Made by a program: the position numbers and the translations under genes. From NCBI RefSeq assembly GCF_907164915.1, contig NC_061862.1:61319068-61383067 (forward strand): 64,000 bases of DNA. Direction: 5' to 3'. Each line of letters starts with the position of its first letter. Positions within the stretch are counted from its first letter, which is position 1. This document shows positions 10,608 to 26,762 of the stretch, piece after piece. The notes beneath the pieces were generated by a model. It was not told the DNA's origin and did not search any database. It was given only the letters and a program-made list of their open reading frames with translations. The stretch is from Impatiens glandulifera (lineage: Eukaryota; Streptophyta; Magnoliopsida; Ericales; Balsaminaceae).

Positions 10608-11690
10608 ATGAACTCATTTTTATAAAATAAAATTATTTTTGACTAAATCAAACGAATTAAAATACTTCAAATGAATATTCACCTTTAAATTGATTTGCTT
10701 TGTGTGTTAATGTTGGGCAGGTAAAAAATAGGGAATGAACACATCAAACAAGGCCAAGCTAGACACATTACAAAAGAAAGAAAAAAAAGGGCTTAGGCGG
10801 AATTAGGCAAACACCTAAAACTCAGACCCCCAAGTCAGAAGGCATTAACTTTAATGAAAGAGGGAAGTTGCGATTACGGCAGAGGTCTATTTGGGTGAAT
10901 AGTCAGATCATAGACGGTTTTTTCTACGATTGAAGGAGAAGAAAGGGAGCAGCATCGATTCAAGAGGACTGAGGTAAGAATCGGGCGACAATTCAAGGGC
11001 TCTAGCGTGATCTCTCCCATGCAACTGAAGGACTGACGGCTTTTAGAGGACAGACTCGGAGAGTTTAGGAGAGGATATCTCCCATGTCGATTTTGAAAGA
11101 TCTCAGTAAGTTTTTAAACAATCTCCCTCCATATTCGATAAATGTAACGCCTCTGGGTAGAATCAGATAGTAAATGAGAATAGCATGTTGTTAACATGAA
11201 TGTTTGTTGACATGTTTATGTAATACGATTTATTTTATGAATAGGGATAGACCTTTAGTTTAACTTGGGCATGTTTGAAATGAATTTGATATATTTGGGT
11301 TTCCAATAGCGTGATTCATTATTCACAATTTTCAGTAAGGAAATCTCAAGCAATTGAACTGAGGTAACCCAGAGACGCCAATATAGAACGCCTCAAACAA
11401 ATATTGAAAAATACCAATCTCTCACTATAAAGAAGAGCAATAATATAATGAACAATATGCATACAAGTGATAGGATATAAACCCTACTAAGGCATTTACT
11501 TGCTGAAAACTAAATAAATGATTATAAATGAATTGCAGTGTTGGTAAAAACAAGATTCATTAATGGGTGAAGTCTATTAGATTCTTCATCTAATTGAAAT
11601 GGGTCATTCATCCTTTTCAAAGGCAAATGTTTAGCAATTTGAAAAGAAAAAAGCATCAAACCGATTTACAAAACTAAAGGGGTTAAAACC
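10608..11690. other. Intergenic region 3' of histone H4, no gene recognised
   Basis: Mixed-composition DNA. 10800-11120 is richer in GC and purines and could be transcribed, but has no sustained open frame or recognisable motif. The last ~150 bp before 11691 is probably the 3' untranslated region of the H4 gene on the minus strand. Confidence 0.35.
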
Positions 11691-16200
<4,510 letters not shown>

Positions 16201-16388
16201 ATGAAACGAATACAAAAGATGAGTGTCATATTTGATATTTAATCCCTTACTTTTATCCACTCTCTCACTATCTTATTTTCTAGAAAGAGATAGAGACGTC
16301 AACTGTCTTTTTTTGAGCTGCTTCCAGTTGAAAATTCTCGCCGGAGACGCCGGCGAAAGTGCTACTTGGCCGGAAATTAGCATATATA

Positions 16389-18200
16389 ATGGTTCTACCA
16401 AGCGAAGATGACGCCGTATCAATTCAGAAAGGGAAAAATCCCGGCGAACCTCACATCATCACCGTCAATTGCCCCGATAAAACCGGCCTCTCTTGCGATA
16501 TCTGCTGGACTATTCTCGACTTCGGACTCTGCATCACCAAAGGAGGTGAGATTCAATCCGATATTTGAAATATCTACTTATCAATCGTGCTGTTCTTCAG
16601 TTTATAACTGTCTTTATATGGAGAATAATTCCTTTAATAAGCATTAGTATAACTGAACTTGTTTTTAGCTATTTTTTTTGGATCTGATTTCTTATCAGTC
16701 AGGCTTGATTTCACAAATGTTATTTGAGTATTTTGTGATATTTGTTTATGGAAGTAGATGTTTCAACTGATGGAAGATGGTGTTACATAGTGCTTTGGGT
16801 GATTCCTCATGCTAGTACTGGCATAGTAAGATGGTCAGATTTGAAGAACCGCCTTGTAATGGTGTGTCCAACTTGTTCTACTTCATTTTACCTAAATCAG
16901 CCATATCCATGCCCTAAAGCTTCTCAAGTTTACCTCATAACATTTTGTTGCCTTGATCGGAAAGGGTTGTTACATGGTATAAATCATACACATATAACAT
17001 TTCCTATTAAGGATTCTTTTGCTTGTTTGTATCAAAATTGTGTTAATCCTGCTTACACAGATGTTACCCAAGTGCTGTGTGAGCTTCAGTTGACTATCCA
17101 ACGGGTGAAAGTGACTACAACGCCAGATGGAAGAGTCCTAGATCTCTTCTTTGTTACAGATAACCTGTAAGTTGATCTTATATGATTTGCAATGATATGA
17201 TTTATGACTTAATGAATCAATTTAAGCCATTTGGTTTGAATGATAATGGTAATAGTTGTTAAACTATATGTTTCCAGAGATCTCCTGGACACAAAGCAGA
17301 GGAAAGATGAAACTTGTGAGCAATTATATTGTGTTTTAGGTGATTCATGTGTCAGTTGTGAACTTAAGTTAGCTGGGAATCAAAACAGTGCATCTTCTCT
17401 ATCTCCCGGTGTTGCTGAAGAACTGTTTAGATGTGAACTATCATCATCAGAAAGTGAGCAAAACTGTGCAAATAAACTTAGCCCAGATATGACAAAGTTG
17501 AAGAACATTAGTGTCATTACAGATAATTCCTTGAGCCCATCTCACACTTTACTTTCGATACAATGCTTTGATCACAAGGGCCTCCTTTATGATATCTTGA
17601 GGACATTGAAAGACTGTAATGTACAGGTATGTATCCAAATAACCCTTCATCAAACAAGGTCTACGATTTGCATCGTGTTGATTTTGTTTAAACAGGTTTC
17701 TTACGGTCGATTCTGTCCAGTAAAGAAAGGTGCACGTGATCTTGACTTGTTCATCCAACAAAAGAACGGCGATAAGATTGTGGATCCTGAGAAACAGAAT
17801 ACATTGTGTAAAGCGTTGAAGAACGAGATGCTTCATCCATTGCGTGTGATTACTGTAAACCGTGGACCTGATACAGAACTATTGGTTGCCAATCCAGTTG
17901 AACTATCGGGAAAAGGAAGGCCTCGTGTTTTCTATGATGTAACATTCGCATTGAAATGTCTTGAGATGTGTGTTTTCTCGGTAAGCATTTTTTTCTCCCA
18001 TATTGCTCTTGGGTTTATAGTTTAAAGCTTACGTAACAATTCTATAAACGCAGGCTGAAATTGGAAGACATTCGGATGCTGACCGTGAGTGGGAAGTTTA
18101 CAGATTCTTGCTGGATGAGAACTGCAAATTTCAGTTATCTAATGTGAGGGTAAGAAATCATATTGTTGATAGAGTAAGACGAACGTTAATGGGATGGTGA
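16389..18200 (+). CDS. ACT-domain repeat protein (ACR9/ACR10-like)
   Basis: Six exons: 16389-16545, 16758-16976, 17061-17166, 17278-17626, 17696-17980, 18054-18200. All introns are GT-AG and the joined frame is 421 codons ending TGA. The product (420 aa) has ACT-type modules: an N-terminal one with HIITVNCPDKTGLSCDIC, a second around LDRKGLLHG (split by intron 2), and a third with LLSIQCFDHKGLLYDILRTL. A conserved C-terminal segment follows (NRGPDTELLVANPVELSGKG, then EWEVYRFLL and RTLMGW). That layout and the length match Arabidopsis ACR9/ACR10, which lack an enzyme domain and are thought to sense amino acids or nitrogen status. The start is chosen because MVLPSEDDAV aligns with the family N-terminus. 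The 3' end faces H2B, with 183 bp between stop codons. Confidence 0.93.
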
Positions 18201-18383
18201 GTTTGCTCTTCTTCTTCTTGTGAATTTGTGACATTTTCTGAATTGTGAAGTAATATATATATATAAGCTTTTGATTTGGCTAACAGTACTGAATTTAGAC
18301 TAACAATCAAAGATCAACAACCAACAATTTCATTATAGAATTAACATATCAGTTAGCAAATCAGAACATAAACAATTATGCCA

Positions 18384-18803
18384 TCAAGCACTAGTGAACT
18401 TGGTAACAGCCTTGGTTCCTTCGGATACAGCATGCTTAGCCAATTCACCAGGAAGAACTAGCCTGACAGCAGTCTGGATCTCACGAGAAGTAATCGTCGG
18501 CTTCTTGTTGTAGCGTGCGAGTTTGGATGACTCGTGAGCAAGCTTCTCGAAAATGTCATTGATGAAACTGTTCATGATTCCCATTGCCTTGCTAGAGATA
18601 CCAACATCAGGATGAACTTGTTTCATAACTTTGAAGATGTAGATCTTGTATGATTCGACACTCTTTTTCGTCCTCTTTTTCTTCTTGTCAACTCCTGTTG
18701 AGGTAACACCGTCTTTTGGAAGCTTCTTTCCAGCTTTTGGCTTCTTCTCCGCCGGAACTTTTTCTGCTGTCGCGGCCGGTTTCTTTTCAGCCTTGGGCGC
18801 CAT
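18384..18803 (-). CDS. Histone H2B
   Basis: An intronless frame of 139 codons plus TGA. The N-terminal tail is Lys/Ala/Pro-rich ([16 protein letters not shown]), as in plant H2B. The histone fold follows ([16 protein letters not shown] to [20 protein letters not shown]), and the C-terminus AVTKFTSA contains the lysine that is monoubiquitinated in transcription. H2B dimerises with H2A in the nucleosome. The start at 18803 is the only Met giving a normal tail. It lies about 6.4 kb from the H4 gene on the same strand and converges with the ACT-repeat gene. Confidence 0.98.
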   Translation of the reverse strand: MAPKAEKKPAATAEKVPAEKKPKAGKKLPKDGVTSTGVDKKKKRTKKSVESYKIYIFKVMKQVHPDVGISSKAMGIMNSFINDIFEKLAHESSKLARYNKKPTITSREIQTAVRLVLPGELAKHAVSEGTKAVTKFTSA

Positions 18804-18874
18804 TTGTATGAAGTTAGATAGATAGATTGTAGGTGAGAAAAACTAATATAAGATGAGTTATTGATGAATCGGAT

Positions 18875-18960
18875 TTCTTATTTATATATGGACAATAGGC
18901 TCTCTGATTGGTGTATAAAAGAAGAGACGGATTGATGACATGGCTTCATTTTGAAGCGTT
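18875..18960 (-). promoter_or_regulatory. Histone H2B promoter: TATA and CCAAT boxes
   Basis: Reading the minus strand, ATATATAAATAA (about 18890-18879) is a good TATA box roughly 75 bp before the H2B ATG. CACCAATCAG (about 18914-18905) is a CCAAT box 20 bp further up. I see no exact histone octamer; ATCCGTC near 18930 is only a partial match. Confidence 0.6.
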
Positions 18961-19281
18961 GTTTTTTTTGGATTGATGACATGGCTACATTTTTTATTTA
19001 TTAAATCTTCCGCATCCCTCAACTAATTTCTTGTAACTACAGAATTTACAAGTTATTAATTTTATATTAAAATAAATTCATAATTAAACTTAGACATTGT
19101 TCATAATTAGATTATTTGGATATTCAAATGACTGTTTATTTTTGGGTATATAACATATAATAATATTTATTTCATAATATAACATAACATATAGTTTCAT
19201 CAATTAGTTCTAGATGAAAGAATATAAAGAATTAATTACTCTGGTATCCCTCTCTGTAAAGTCGTTAAAAACATAAACATG

Positions 19282-19446
19282 AGTCTCTGTTTTTAATCCA
19301 CCTCTTCTAGCTTAGCGGCAAAAAGAGGTGGATACGAACCCTAAGTTCCTGGGTTCGAGCCCGTCAGGCGACAAGTTCTGCGCCTGGTTAAATGATTAAG
19401 TGTGTTTGCGGGCTACCCCCATTAATTTTTTAGTCTCTGTTTTTAA
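19282..19446 (+). mobile_element. tRNA-derived SINE with perfect 15-bp target duplication
   Basis: The direct repeat AGTCTCTGTTTTTAA flanks the insert at 19282-19296 and 19432-19446. The 135-bp insert (19297-19431) contains an RNA polymerase III box A (TAGCTTAGCGG, 19308-19318) and a perfect box B (GGTTCGAGCCC, 19352-19362) with tRNA-like 33-bp spacing. It is followed by a tRNA-unrelated body and a T-rich end. The body phrase GTCAGGCGACAAGTTCTGCG recurs at 56453-56472. The perfect duplication implies a fairly recent insertion. Confidence 0.88.
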
Positions 19447-19614
19447 ATAATTTTTTTTGTAATAATATAAATTTTAAGATTACAAAATTGAATTATATAT
19501 TGTGGAAATTTTGAAATATCATTTATTTTTAAAATAATTTGGTCTCGATTAAGAATATCAAATTTTATGTTTTTATGTGTTGTCCATCCTGAGATTAAAT
19601 GGATAAAATCGTTA

Positions 19615-19618
<4 letters not shown>

Positions 19619-19700
<82 letters not shown>
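19619..19700. repeat. (AT)n microsatellite
   Basis: About 80 bp of uninterrupted alternating A and T. Flanking 19447-20120 is AT-rich intergenic DNA with no gene. Confidence 0.95.
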
Positions 19701-19705
<5 letters not shown>

Positions 19706-20127
19706 TATTTAAAGGAATACAAAACTTTTAATTTTTATATTTTTTCAGACAGTATTTTCACATTAATAAAAAGGGTAAGCAAACCATCAACTTACCAAAA
19801 AAGAAAGAAAAAAAAGAAGAGAATATCACACATAAGAAAATTAACTCTCTCTTCTTCATTTACCTGTGTTAATGTATAATTAACAAATAAATAATCTTTT
19901 TAACACCTATAATCTAACAACAATTTCAAAAAAATGATAGTTATTAGAAAAATATCAAGAAGAAAGTTAAAGAAAATGATATCTCATTCTTCAATGAATT
20001 AAAAATTTTAAAAATTTATCTTCTATTAAATTTTCAACCCAAAAATGATTCTTGAAAAACTCAATGTCACAATACTCAAATTAGCCATACAAAAACACCA
20101 AAGATTACTATATGTATCTTCTTATTG

Positions 20128-20207
20128 TCCTATAAAAGATTATCAATGCAATGAATTCACGAAGATGTCCTATTAAAGATTATCAATGCAATGAATTCAT
20201 GAAGATG
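20128..20207. repeat. 40-bp tandem duplication
   Basis: Two adjacent copies starting TCCTAT(A/T)AAAGATTATC (20128-20167 and 20168-20207) differ at only two visible positions. Confidence 0.9.
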
Positions 20208-20304
20208 ACCATTCTTAATACATTTGATTTTAATAAATTATGATGAACTTATTTTGAGTCCATCAAATTTGACATGTTTATATTTTCTTATTCTATTTAC
20301 AATA

Positions 20305-22171
20305 AATAGAGCATGTGATTTATTGTCTCCTTTTTTATTTGTGATTGTTATGAAAGTTTTGTTTTTGTTGCTAAAAAAATGAAGAATTGATCAGTAACGT
20401 TAAGGAGATTAATTGTGGCATTAGGTTGGGTGAAGTGGGTATTTCTCATATCTTGTTATTTGACCGACGCATTGTGCATGATTGATGCTTTAATGAAAAG
20501 TTTAGTGGCGTTAAAGAACGTTCTCGAGAAGTTTAAGAATAAAATGGGATTGAAAGTTTACAAAGAGAAATCAGAATTTATTTTCAATAGTGAGGCTTCA
20601 CACTCAAATCCTGGAATATAAGGTGGAGTTTGCTCCTATTACATATCTTGGTCTATCTCTTGGAGGTGCCTCTAGGTGTAGAGAGAATTGGAACAATATT
20701 GTTGTCAAAATGGAGGATAAGTTGTCTATTTGGCGAAGTAATATTATCTATAAAAGGGGAGGCTGGTTTTGATTAATAGTCTCATCGTCTTAGTGCTTAC
20801 CTACATGCTCTCTTTATTCATAATCCCAAGAAAGCGTTGCAGCTAACATCGAGAGGCTTATGCACAACTTTTTATGGGTACCTCAGAGTCTCATATTACA
20901 CACTTAGTTTAGTGGAGTAAGATCAAAAAGAGCATCAAGGAAGGAGGGATATCTCGTCTTTTAATAACGCTCTCCTTTCTAAGTGGTGTTGGCAATATTC
21001 GGCTCAAAGAGAAAGTCTATGGGCTAAGGTGATCAAACATAAGTATGGTGATGACTGGTCTGGTTGGTTCACCAACTGAGTCCAAGGGACATGTGTTTGT
21101 GGACTTTGGAAAGTCATTAGTCGCAATTGGAGTGACTTTAGAGAGAAACCGATCTTTAAAGCTGGTAGTGAAAAATCGGTCAACTTTTGGCATGATTCAT
21201 GGTGTCGTGATAAATGTTTGACGAAGACGTTTCCAAATTTGTTCAAAATTGCCACATGTAGAGACAAGTCAGTTCTTGAGATGTTTGTCACCCTGAGAGA
21301 TAATTTTCAACCCAATATTAGATTTCAAAGGAGACTTGTTCACGGTGAGACGATGTTACTTAGGGTTATGCTCAATCAAATTCAAGATAAATGTTTGAAT
21401 AACGATATTGATGACACTATGGCCTGGAACAATCAAGATTATTTTAGCGTTAAACTTTGTTATGACTTAAAAGATACTAAGTCGGGAATTTATTATCCTT
21501 AGCATGCATTGTGGAGCGCCGAAACACCATCTAAGATGTCGTTCTTAGGATGATGTGATATTCGTAGGGGCATCTCTACCGATGATCGACTTCATACTAG
21601 AGGGATTATTTCGGTTAGCCGATGTCATTTGTGTTTAAAGTGCCAGGAGAATGTGTCATACATTGTCACTACGTGAAACTTATTTGAGATTTAGTGTAAT
21701 GTTTTTTTAGAGTTGTTTAGGTTATGCCAAAGACACTTACTTCTAGGAAGCTTGGACAAATTTGTGTAACTTGTTGACTTTCGATAATAAGAGGTTCTTT
21801 GCCGATCATTATTTGGTGGATTGAGAGAAATCAAAGAGTATTCAACAAAAAAAAACTTGACCGGTGAGATTACTTCAAAGTTCTTTGATCATCAATGTGA
21901 CGAAAATTTAGAGTGACAAACCAACTGTTTCAACGATTCACCTCGTTGATCTCTTTGACGATCTTTAGTGGGGATAATGTGTACAAACTGGTTGGAGAGT
22001 AAGTATTCGATGCCATTTGTTTTTTATGCATTTATTTCTCATTGCTGCCATTTTTTTCAAGTGTCTTCTTTGTTGTCTTGTTTGTGTTCGTACTCTTTTT
22101 TTTTCTTTGTCGATTTTGACGTTTTGCTTAAACAATTTTCCTTTAATGAAATATTTTTTTAAAAAAAAAGG
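20305..22171 (+). pseudogene. LINE (non-LTR retrotransposon) ORF2 remnant, 5'-truncated
   Basis: Fragments in shifting plus-strand frames match plant LINE ORF2. They begin with the RT motif LLSPFLFVIVM (about 20315) and a broken catalytic FxDD box, where one extra base (C at about 20465) separates the two Asp codons at 20462-20464 and 20466-20468. Then come SGLKV-like GLKVYKEKSEFIFN and YLGLSLGGASRCRENW (20640-20690). A zf-RVT-like segment follows (about 21510-21680, with DDRLHTRGI and CHLCLKC in frame). The element ends in a short A-run (about 22160-22170), typical of a LINE tail. Multiple stops and frameshifts make it inactive. Confidence 0.85.
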
Positions 22172-22411
22172 ATAAACACAACAAACATGGAAATTAAAAA
22201 ACAATTTTATACAAAATAAAAAAAAAATGAAAAATATCAAACATAATGTAATTCGTTTACAATCAAGACGAATAATCAATTGAAAATTACCCCACTAATA
22301 AAACAAATTTAAACCTTCAATTCAAGTCCAAAGAATCTTTTGAAAATTTTATAAAATTTGGATAATTCAAATTGCAAATGCACCTCGTTTCAAAATTTAA
22401 TTTCATCCTCA

Positions 22412-23413
22412 TTTACACTTAGGGATGGCAATGGGTACCCGTATGCCCGATACCCGTGGATACCCGATAGTCGGGTTCGAGTATTTTAAATTGGGTATGG
22501 GGTCGGGGTCGGACATGGGGTATGAGAGAAGATACCCGATCGGGTACGGGGTCGGGGATGGGGAGTGTGTGAAACCCAAACCCGATACCCGATTATATTA
22601 ATATAAAAAATAAAATATTTTTTTATTATAGTTTAATGTGACATTTCAAATATCTCATTATTACAAATATCATCATGAATATTTTGCTCTTATCCATACT
22701 CCACTCAAACATTATTTCTTTATATTCCCCAAAAAGACATTATTTTTTTATATTCCCCAAAAAGTTATTTCTCTCATAATCTTCACATTTTCTTTTAATA
22801 ACAAGATGTATTTCAATCTCAACATTCTTCATATTCAATCTTTAACTTTCTTTTAATATTCATTATATTTTCTTCACTCTAGCACAACTAAGTTCTTATT
22901 TTTTCAAGATTTTCAACATAAATACATAGGTAAGTAATGTTTTTGTTTATTTTTTTAACATTCATTCTAACTTTTCTTCACTTTAACGACAACAAAGTTC
23001 TTATTCCTTTCAAGATCTTCAACATAAGTCAATATTTTTTTTTACATTTATTCTAACTTTCTTCACTTTAGCAACAACAAACAACAAAGTTTTTTTTTTC
23101 AAAGTCTATAACATAAATACTTAGGTAAGTAATGTTTTTGTTTATATTTTTTAACATTTCGTTATTAATAATTTTATTATTTATTACAGTTATTATGTTT
23201 CTTTTTTTTCAAGTTCTACAAATTTTAATTTTTTAATCAGGTAATGGGGTACCCGTCGGGGATCGGATACCCGATGAATCGGGGATGGGGATAAAATTAG
23301 ATATACCCGTCGGGGTCGGGTTCGGGGTCGGGTAGTAAAATGAAAATCGGGTTCGGGGATGGATACTTCACTACCCGGCGGGTAGGGTACCCGTTGCCAT
23401 CCCTATTTACACT
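22412..23413. mobile_element. Non-autonomous hAT element with 8-bp target duplication (copy 1)
   Basis: TTTACACT flanks the element at 22412-22419 and 23406-23413, the 8-bp duplication typical of hAT. The termini at 22420 and 23405 are inverted repeats of TAGGGATGGCAACGGGTACC-type sequence (left TAGGGATGGCAATGGGTACC, right the complement with one change). Subterminal regions (22440-22600, 23240-23400) are dense in CGGGTA/TACCCG motifs, likely transposase-binding clusters. The middle ~640 bp is AT-rich and non-coding. The source of transposase is not in the window. Confidence 0.92.
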
Positions 23414-25010
23414 TATGAGATATAACTATGGATGGCATTTCAAATATTTTTTATTAATATTTCACAACTAGTATTTGGTTGATGTAAGCAACAACCAACA
23501 ATGAAGTGTACATTGGGCTAAATTGAAAATTAGAAAACTAACCTCAATTGTCCAATGAATCAATAAAAAATTTAAAATAATTTTATAACATTTTTTTTTA
23601 GCAATTCAAAATTGTAATGCCCACATGTGGGCAGTCCCTGTCCCCAATTCTATAGGACAAAAAAAACTTATATTTTATTCACTATCGCATGGATATTCTA
23701 CATGATAAATAATTATTTATTGTTAATAATTTATAAAAAAAAATATACACTAAGATTTCATAAAAAAACAAATGTAACTTCTTAATTTAAAAAGTTATAA
23801 TGTGCTACCTAGGATGAGTATGCTCTAGCCCAAAGGCTAGCTAAACTTAGTCAAAAGGTTGACCTGCGTGTATCTGCGTGTATCTCCTCTGTTCCAAACT
23901 TCCAGTCACAATAGAATAGATGAAATTGATGTTCTATCATTCTCATGGTATAAGTTGCAATTTTATATAATTTGACAAGGAAAAATGATTTGAGCAACAA
24001 AGTTATAACGAAAGTAAAATCAAGAATTTGACGTGCCATGTCATATGTGCAGGAAAAATAAAAAACCATAATTTTTATTCTCGAAAAAATAGTCATGTTC
24101 GGGAGGAGAAAGGAAAAAAATTAAAAACATTTCAGGAAAATGACCATATTGGGGGAGAAGAGAGAAAAATAAATTATTATTATTAATTTTTTTCTGAGAA
24201 AATAACAATGTTCGAGAGATTTTCATGTTCGGAAGGAGGGAAAAAAAATCAAAAAAAATGTCATGTGCGAGATTTTTTGTCCCGAACATGGCCATTTTTT
24301 TAATTTATTATTTTTTAAATATATTTTTTGTTATTATTTCTCTCTTTGGTAAAGTCGCAGATCACGTTAAATTTGTGCCCTTACTTTCGTTCCTAATTTC
24401 GTTGTCCCTATCATGACTAATTTGATAAGTGTTACAATATTGTTAGTCTTTTGTACAACAATAATCCATTCTAATAACAAATTTTGATTTTAGAAAGTGT
24501 TAGTTTATGTAATTATTCAATTAATTACAAATGTACAAGAATCTGAAAAACATAAAGTGTCGTGCCATCTCCAATAAAAACACAATTAGTAGTTGTTCTA
24601 TTCAGATTAGGGTTATTGAATTAACCAGGGTAATTATTAAAAAATATTGTAATGTACTAATTTAACCATTAAAATAATAATTTATGTATTTTCTAATTTA
24701 CCATTTTGTTTCAGTTAGTTTTGTTTTTATACTTTCTAATTAAAATACAATGAAATAGTTTAAACAATGAATATCTAAATGTATTGTATTTTTTTCATTA
24801 ATGTATGTATAGATATTCATTGTTTAGATAAAATGCATAATTATTATTTTTATCTAGGTTAAATAAGAACTATTTCATTGTTTGTATTAGGAAAATGTCA
24901 CTTTGAAAATTAATAGGTGTTAACAAATCAAACCTTGCAATGTGAGATTCATCTCCAGAAAAGGCTACATTTTTTCTTAAAATATTATGTATGAAAAAAA
25001 AATGATTGTC
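23414..25010. other. AT-rich intergenic region with a hairpin-forming sequence
   Basis: No gene is supported. At 24748-24878 inverted arms (CAATGAAATAGTT with AACTATTTCATTG, and AACAATGAATATCTA with TAGATATTCATTGTT) form a MITE-like hairpin, but I find no clear target duplication. 24080-24300 has several copies of ATGTTCG(G/A)GA in both orientations, perhaps another decayed element. Confidence 0.4.
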
Positions 25011-25019
25011 GGTTAGCCA

Positions 25020-26010
25020 TGACAAAACAATCCAACATACAATGTCTTGATTAAGGCATTTTGGGATAAATATATGTTATATCCTATGAAAGATCAATCC
25101 AAGAACCACTTTCATACTAAACAAACACTTTGGTCTGAATTACGATGGGCTATATTCTAAACTGACCTAGGATGGGATCCGATACGGAATATGATTGATG
25201 CGAGCGATAGTTGGTGGGACGAGCGATAGTTGGTGGGACTATGTCTGAGTAATTATTTTTGGATTAAACATTTCTTGAATATATAAATTTTTAGATTTTA
25301 ATATTTTTATATTTATTTTCTACGGAAAAAAAGATTTGTATCACTATAAATGAAAGACAATTCCAGACTATGCTTTGTTCGAACATTTTTTTGCTGTGAT
25401 CGTGCAAATGATAATTATATCCGCTCTCATTTTAAACCTCTTCCATTTACATCTATTGTCGAAGAGGGATCAAATGACTCCGATAAGTCATTAAAAAATC
25501 AATTCATTGACCCTTAAGATGGAATTCGTGTTGAAACAACAAAATCTATTGTCATGTCTAGTGGTCAAAAAAGGGCAATGTGTTCATCTAGGAGGAGTAA
25601 AAGAGCTAAAAAAGATTCCTCAATAAAAAAGACTTGAAAAAATATTTGTACATCTCCTATATAGGAATAAACAAATGCAACAACAATCGTCGCCACAATA
25701 TCGCCGGACATATTTTGATTCAATGTCCTCTCCTTCGATCATTTCACCTACTCCAATGAAAAAGTGTTTAGATATTATGCTTGGACAATTATGCCTTTAA
25801 CGTGGATCTGAAACCTTCCATCACATATATCATATTTTTGCGGTGAATTCTAATATTATTGAAACTTTCTTAGAGCTTGGAAATAATGAATAAAGATGGA
25901 GTTCGATCAAGCACGAGTTTAAAGTTGCAAATATTGTTGACTCAACTTTCGCACAAAATCACTCAAACATTGGACTTGATGACCTGAATTTTCCACCAAC
26001 TCAACATTGA
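25020..26010 (+). pseudogene. Harbinger-associated Myb/SANT-like protein remnant (ORF1)
   Basis: In one plus frame around 25160-25220 the sequence reads LGWDPIRNMIDASDSWWD, the closing motif of the Myb/SANT-like (Myb_DNA-bind_3) domain found in PIF/Harbinger ORF1 proteins. The codons are then disrupted by a perfect 19-bp tandem duplication (25202-25220, 25221-25239) that shifts the frame. Downstream fragments (about 25370-26010) have Lys/Arg- and Ser-rich pieces and many stops. The position upstream of a Harbinger transposase on the same strand supports the call. Confidence 0.6.
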
Positions 26011-26762
26011 TTTGATAGTTTTATCTCTTGTAGTTTTTGAAACTTATGACTTATTTTTGTGATATATGTTACAATTATATTTTTGTATTTATAAACTATA
26101 ATATCGCTTTTATTTGTGTGATGACATTTATTAGAGTAATGATAAGGTGTATTCTTATTTTGTTAAATGAAGGTGAGTTTATTTTAAGCAGTATATTATG
26201 TTATGTTAGAGTATGATTATTTGAAATTGATTTATAATAAATTAATAATGATATATTAAATGACTGATATAATTAAACAAAAAAAAAATCAATTCACAAA
26301 CTAATTATTCATCAAATATATATGTATACTACATATTTTTAATCTTATTTTTATCTTTAAAATAACATTCTTTTATTCAATTTATTTTTTAGTACAAACA
26401 TCATCTTATTTTATGAATAAATAACAAATAAGTACATACACCATTTAATCCCATGGACAAACAACAATAAAGACCTACATCATTTTATCCTATGGACCAA
26501 AAATACATAATATGTACATTTAAAATTTTATCCAATGGACAAACAACAATAAGTACATACATTATTTTATCTTATGGACAAAATAAAAACAATAATTGAG
26601 TTTTTACTCTATAAAGAAAACAAAAATCTGTCTATCTTTTATGACCATATTTTATTCTACACAAATCATAACACATTTCTCTCTCTTCTTTGTTGGATTT
26701 GTTTTTTCAAATTTCCTTCTTAATTATTAGTATTTCTAAGTTGTTTTACAAAATTATAAAGA

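Noticed and set aside
19297..19431. Functional tRNA gene
   Set aside because: Box A and B are present but no cloverleaf acceptor or anticodon stem can be formed; the target duplication shows a SINE.
21965..22279. 104-codon minus-strand frame over the LINE tail
   Set aside because: Antisense to the LINE 3' region and A/T runs; a shadow frame.
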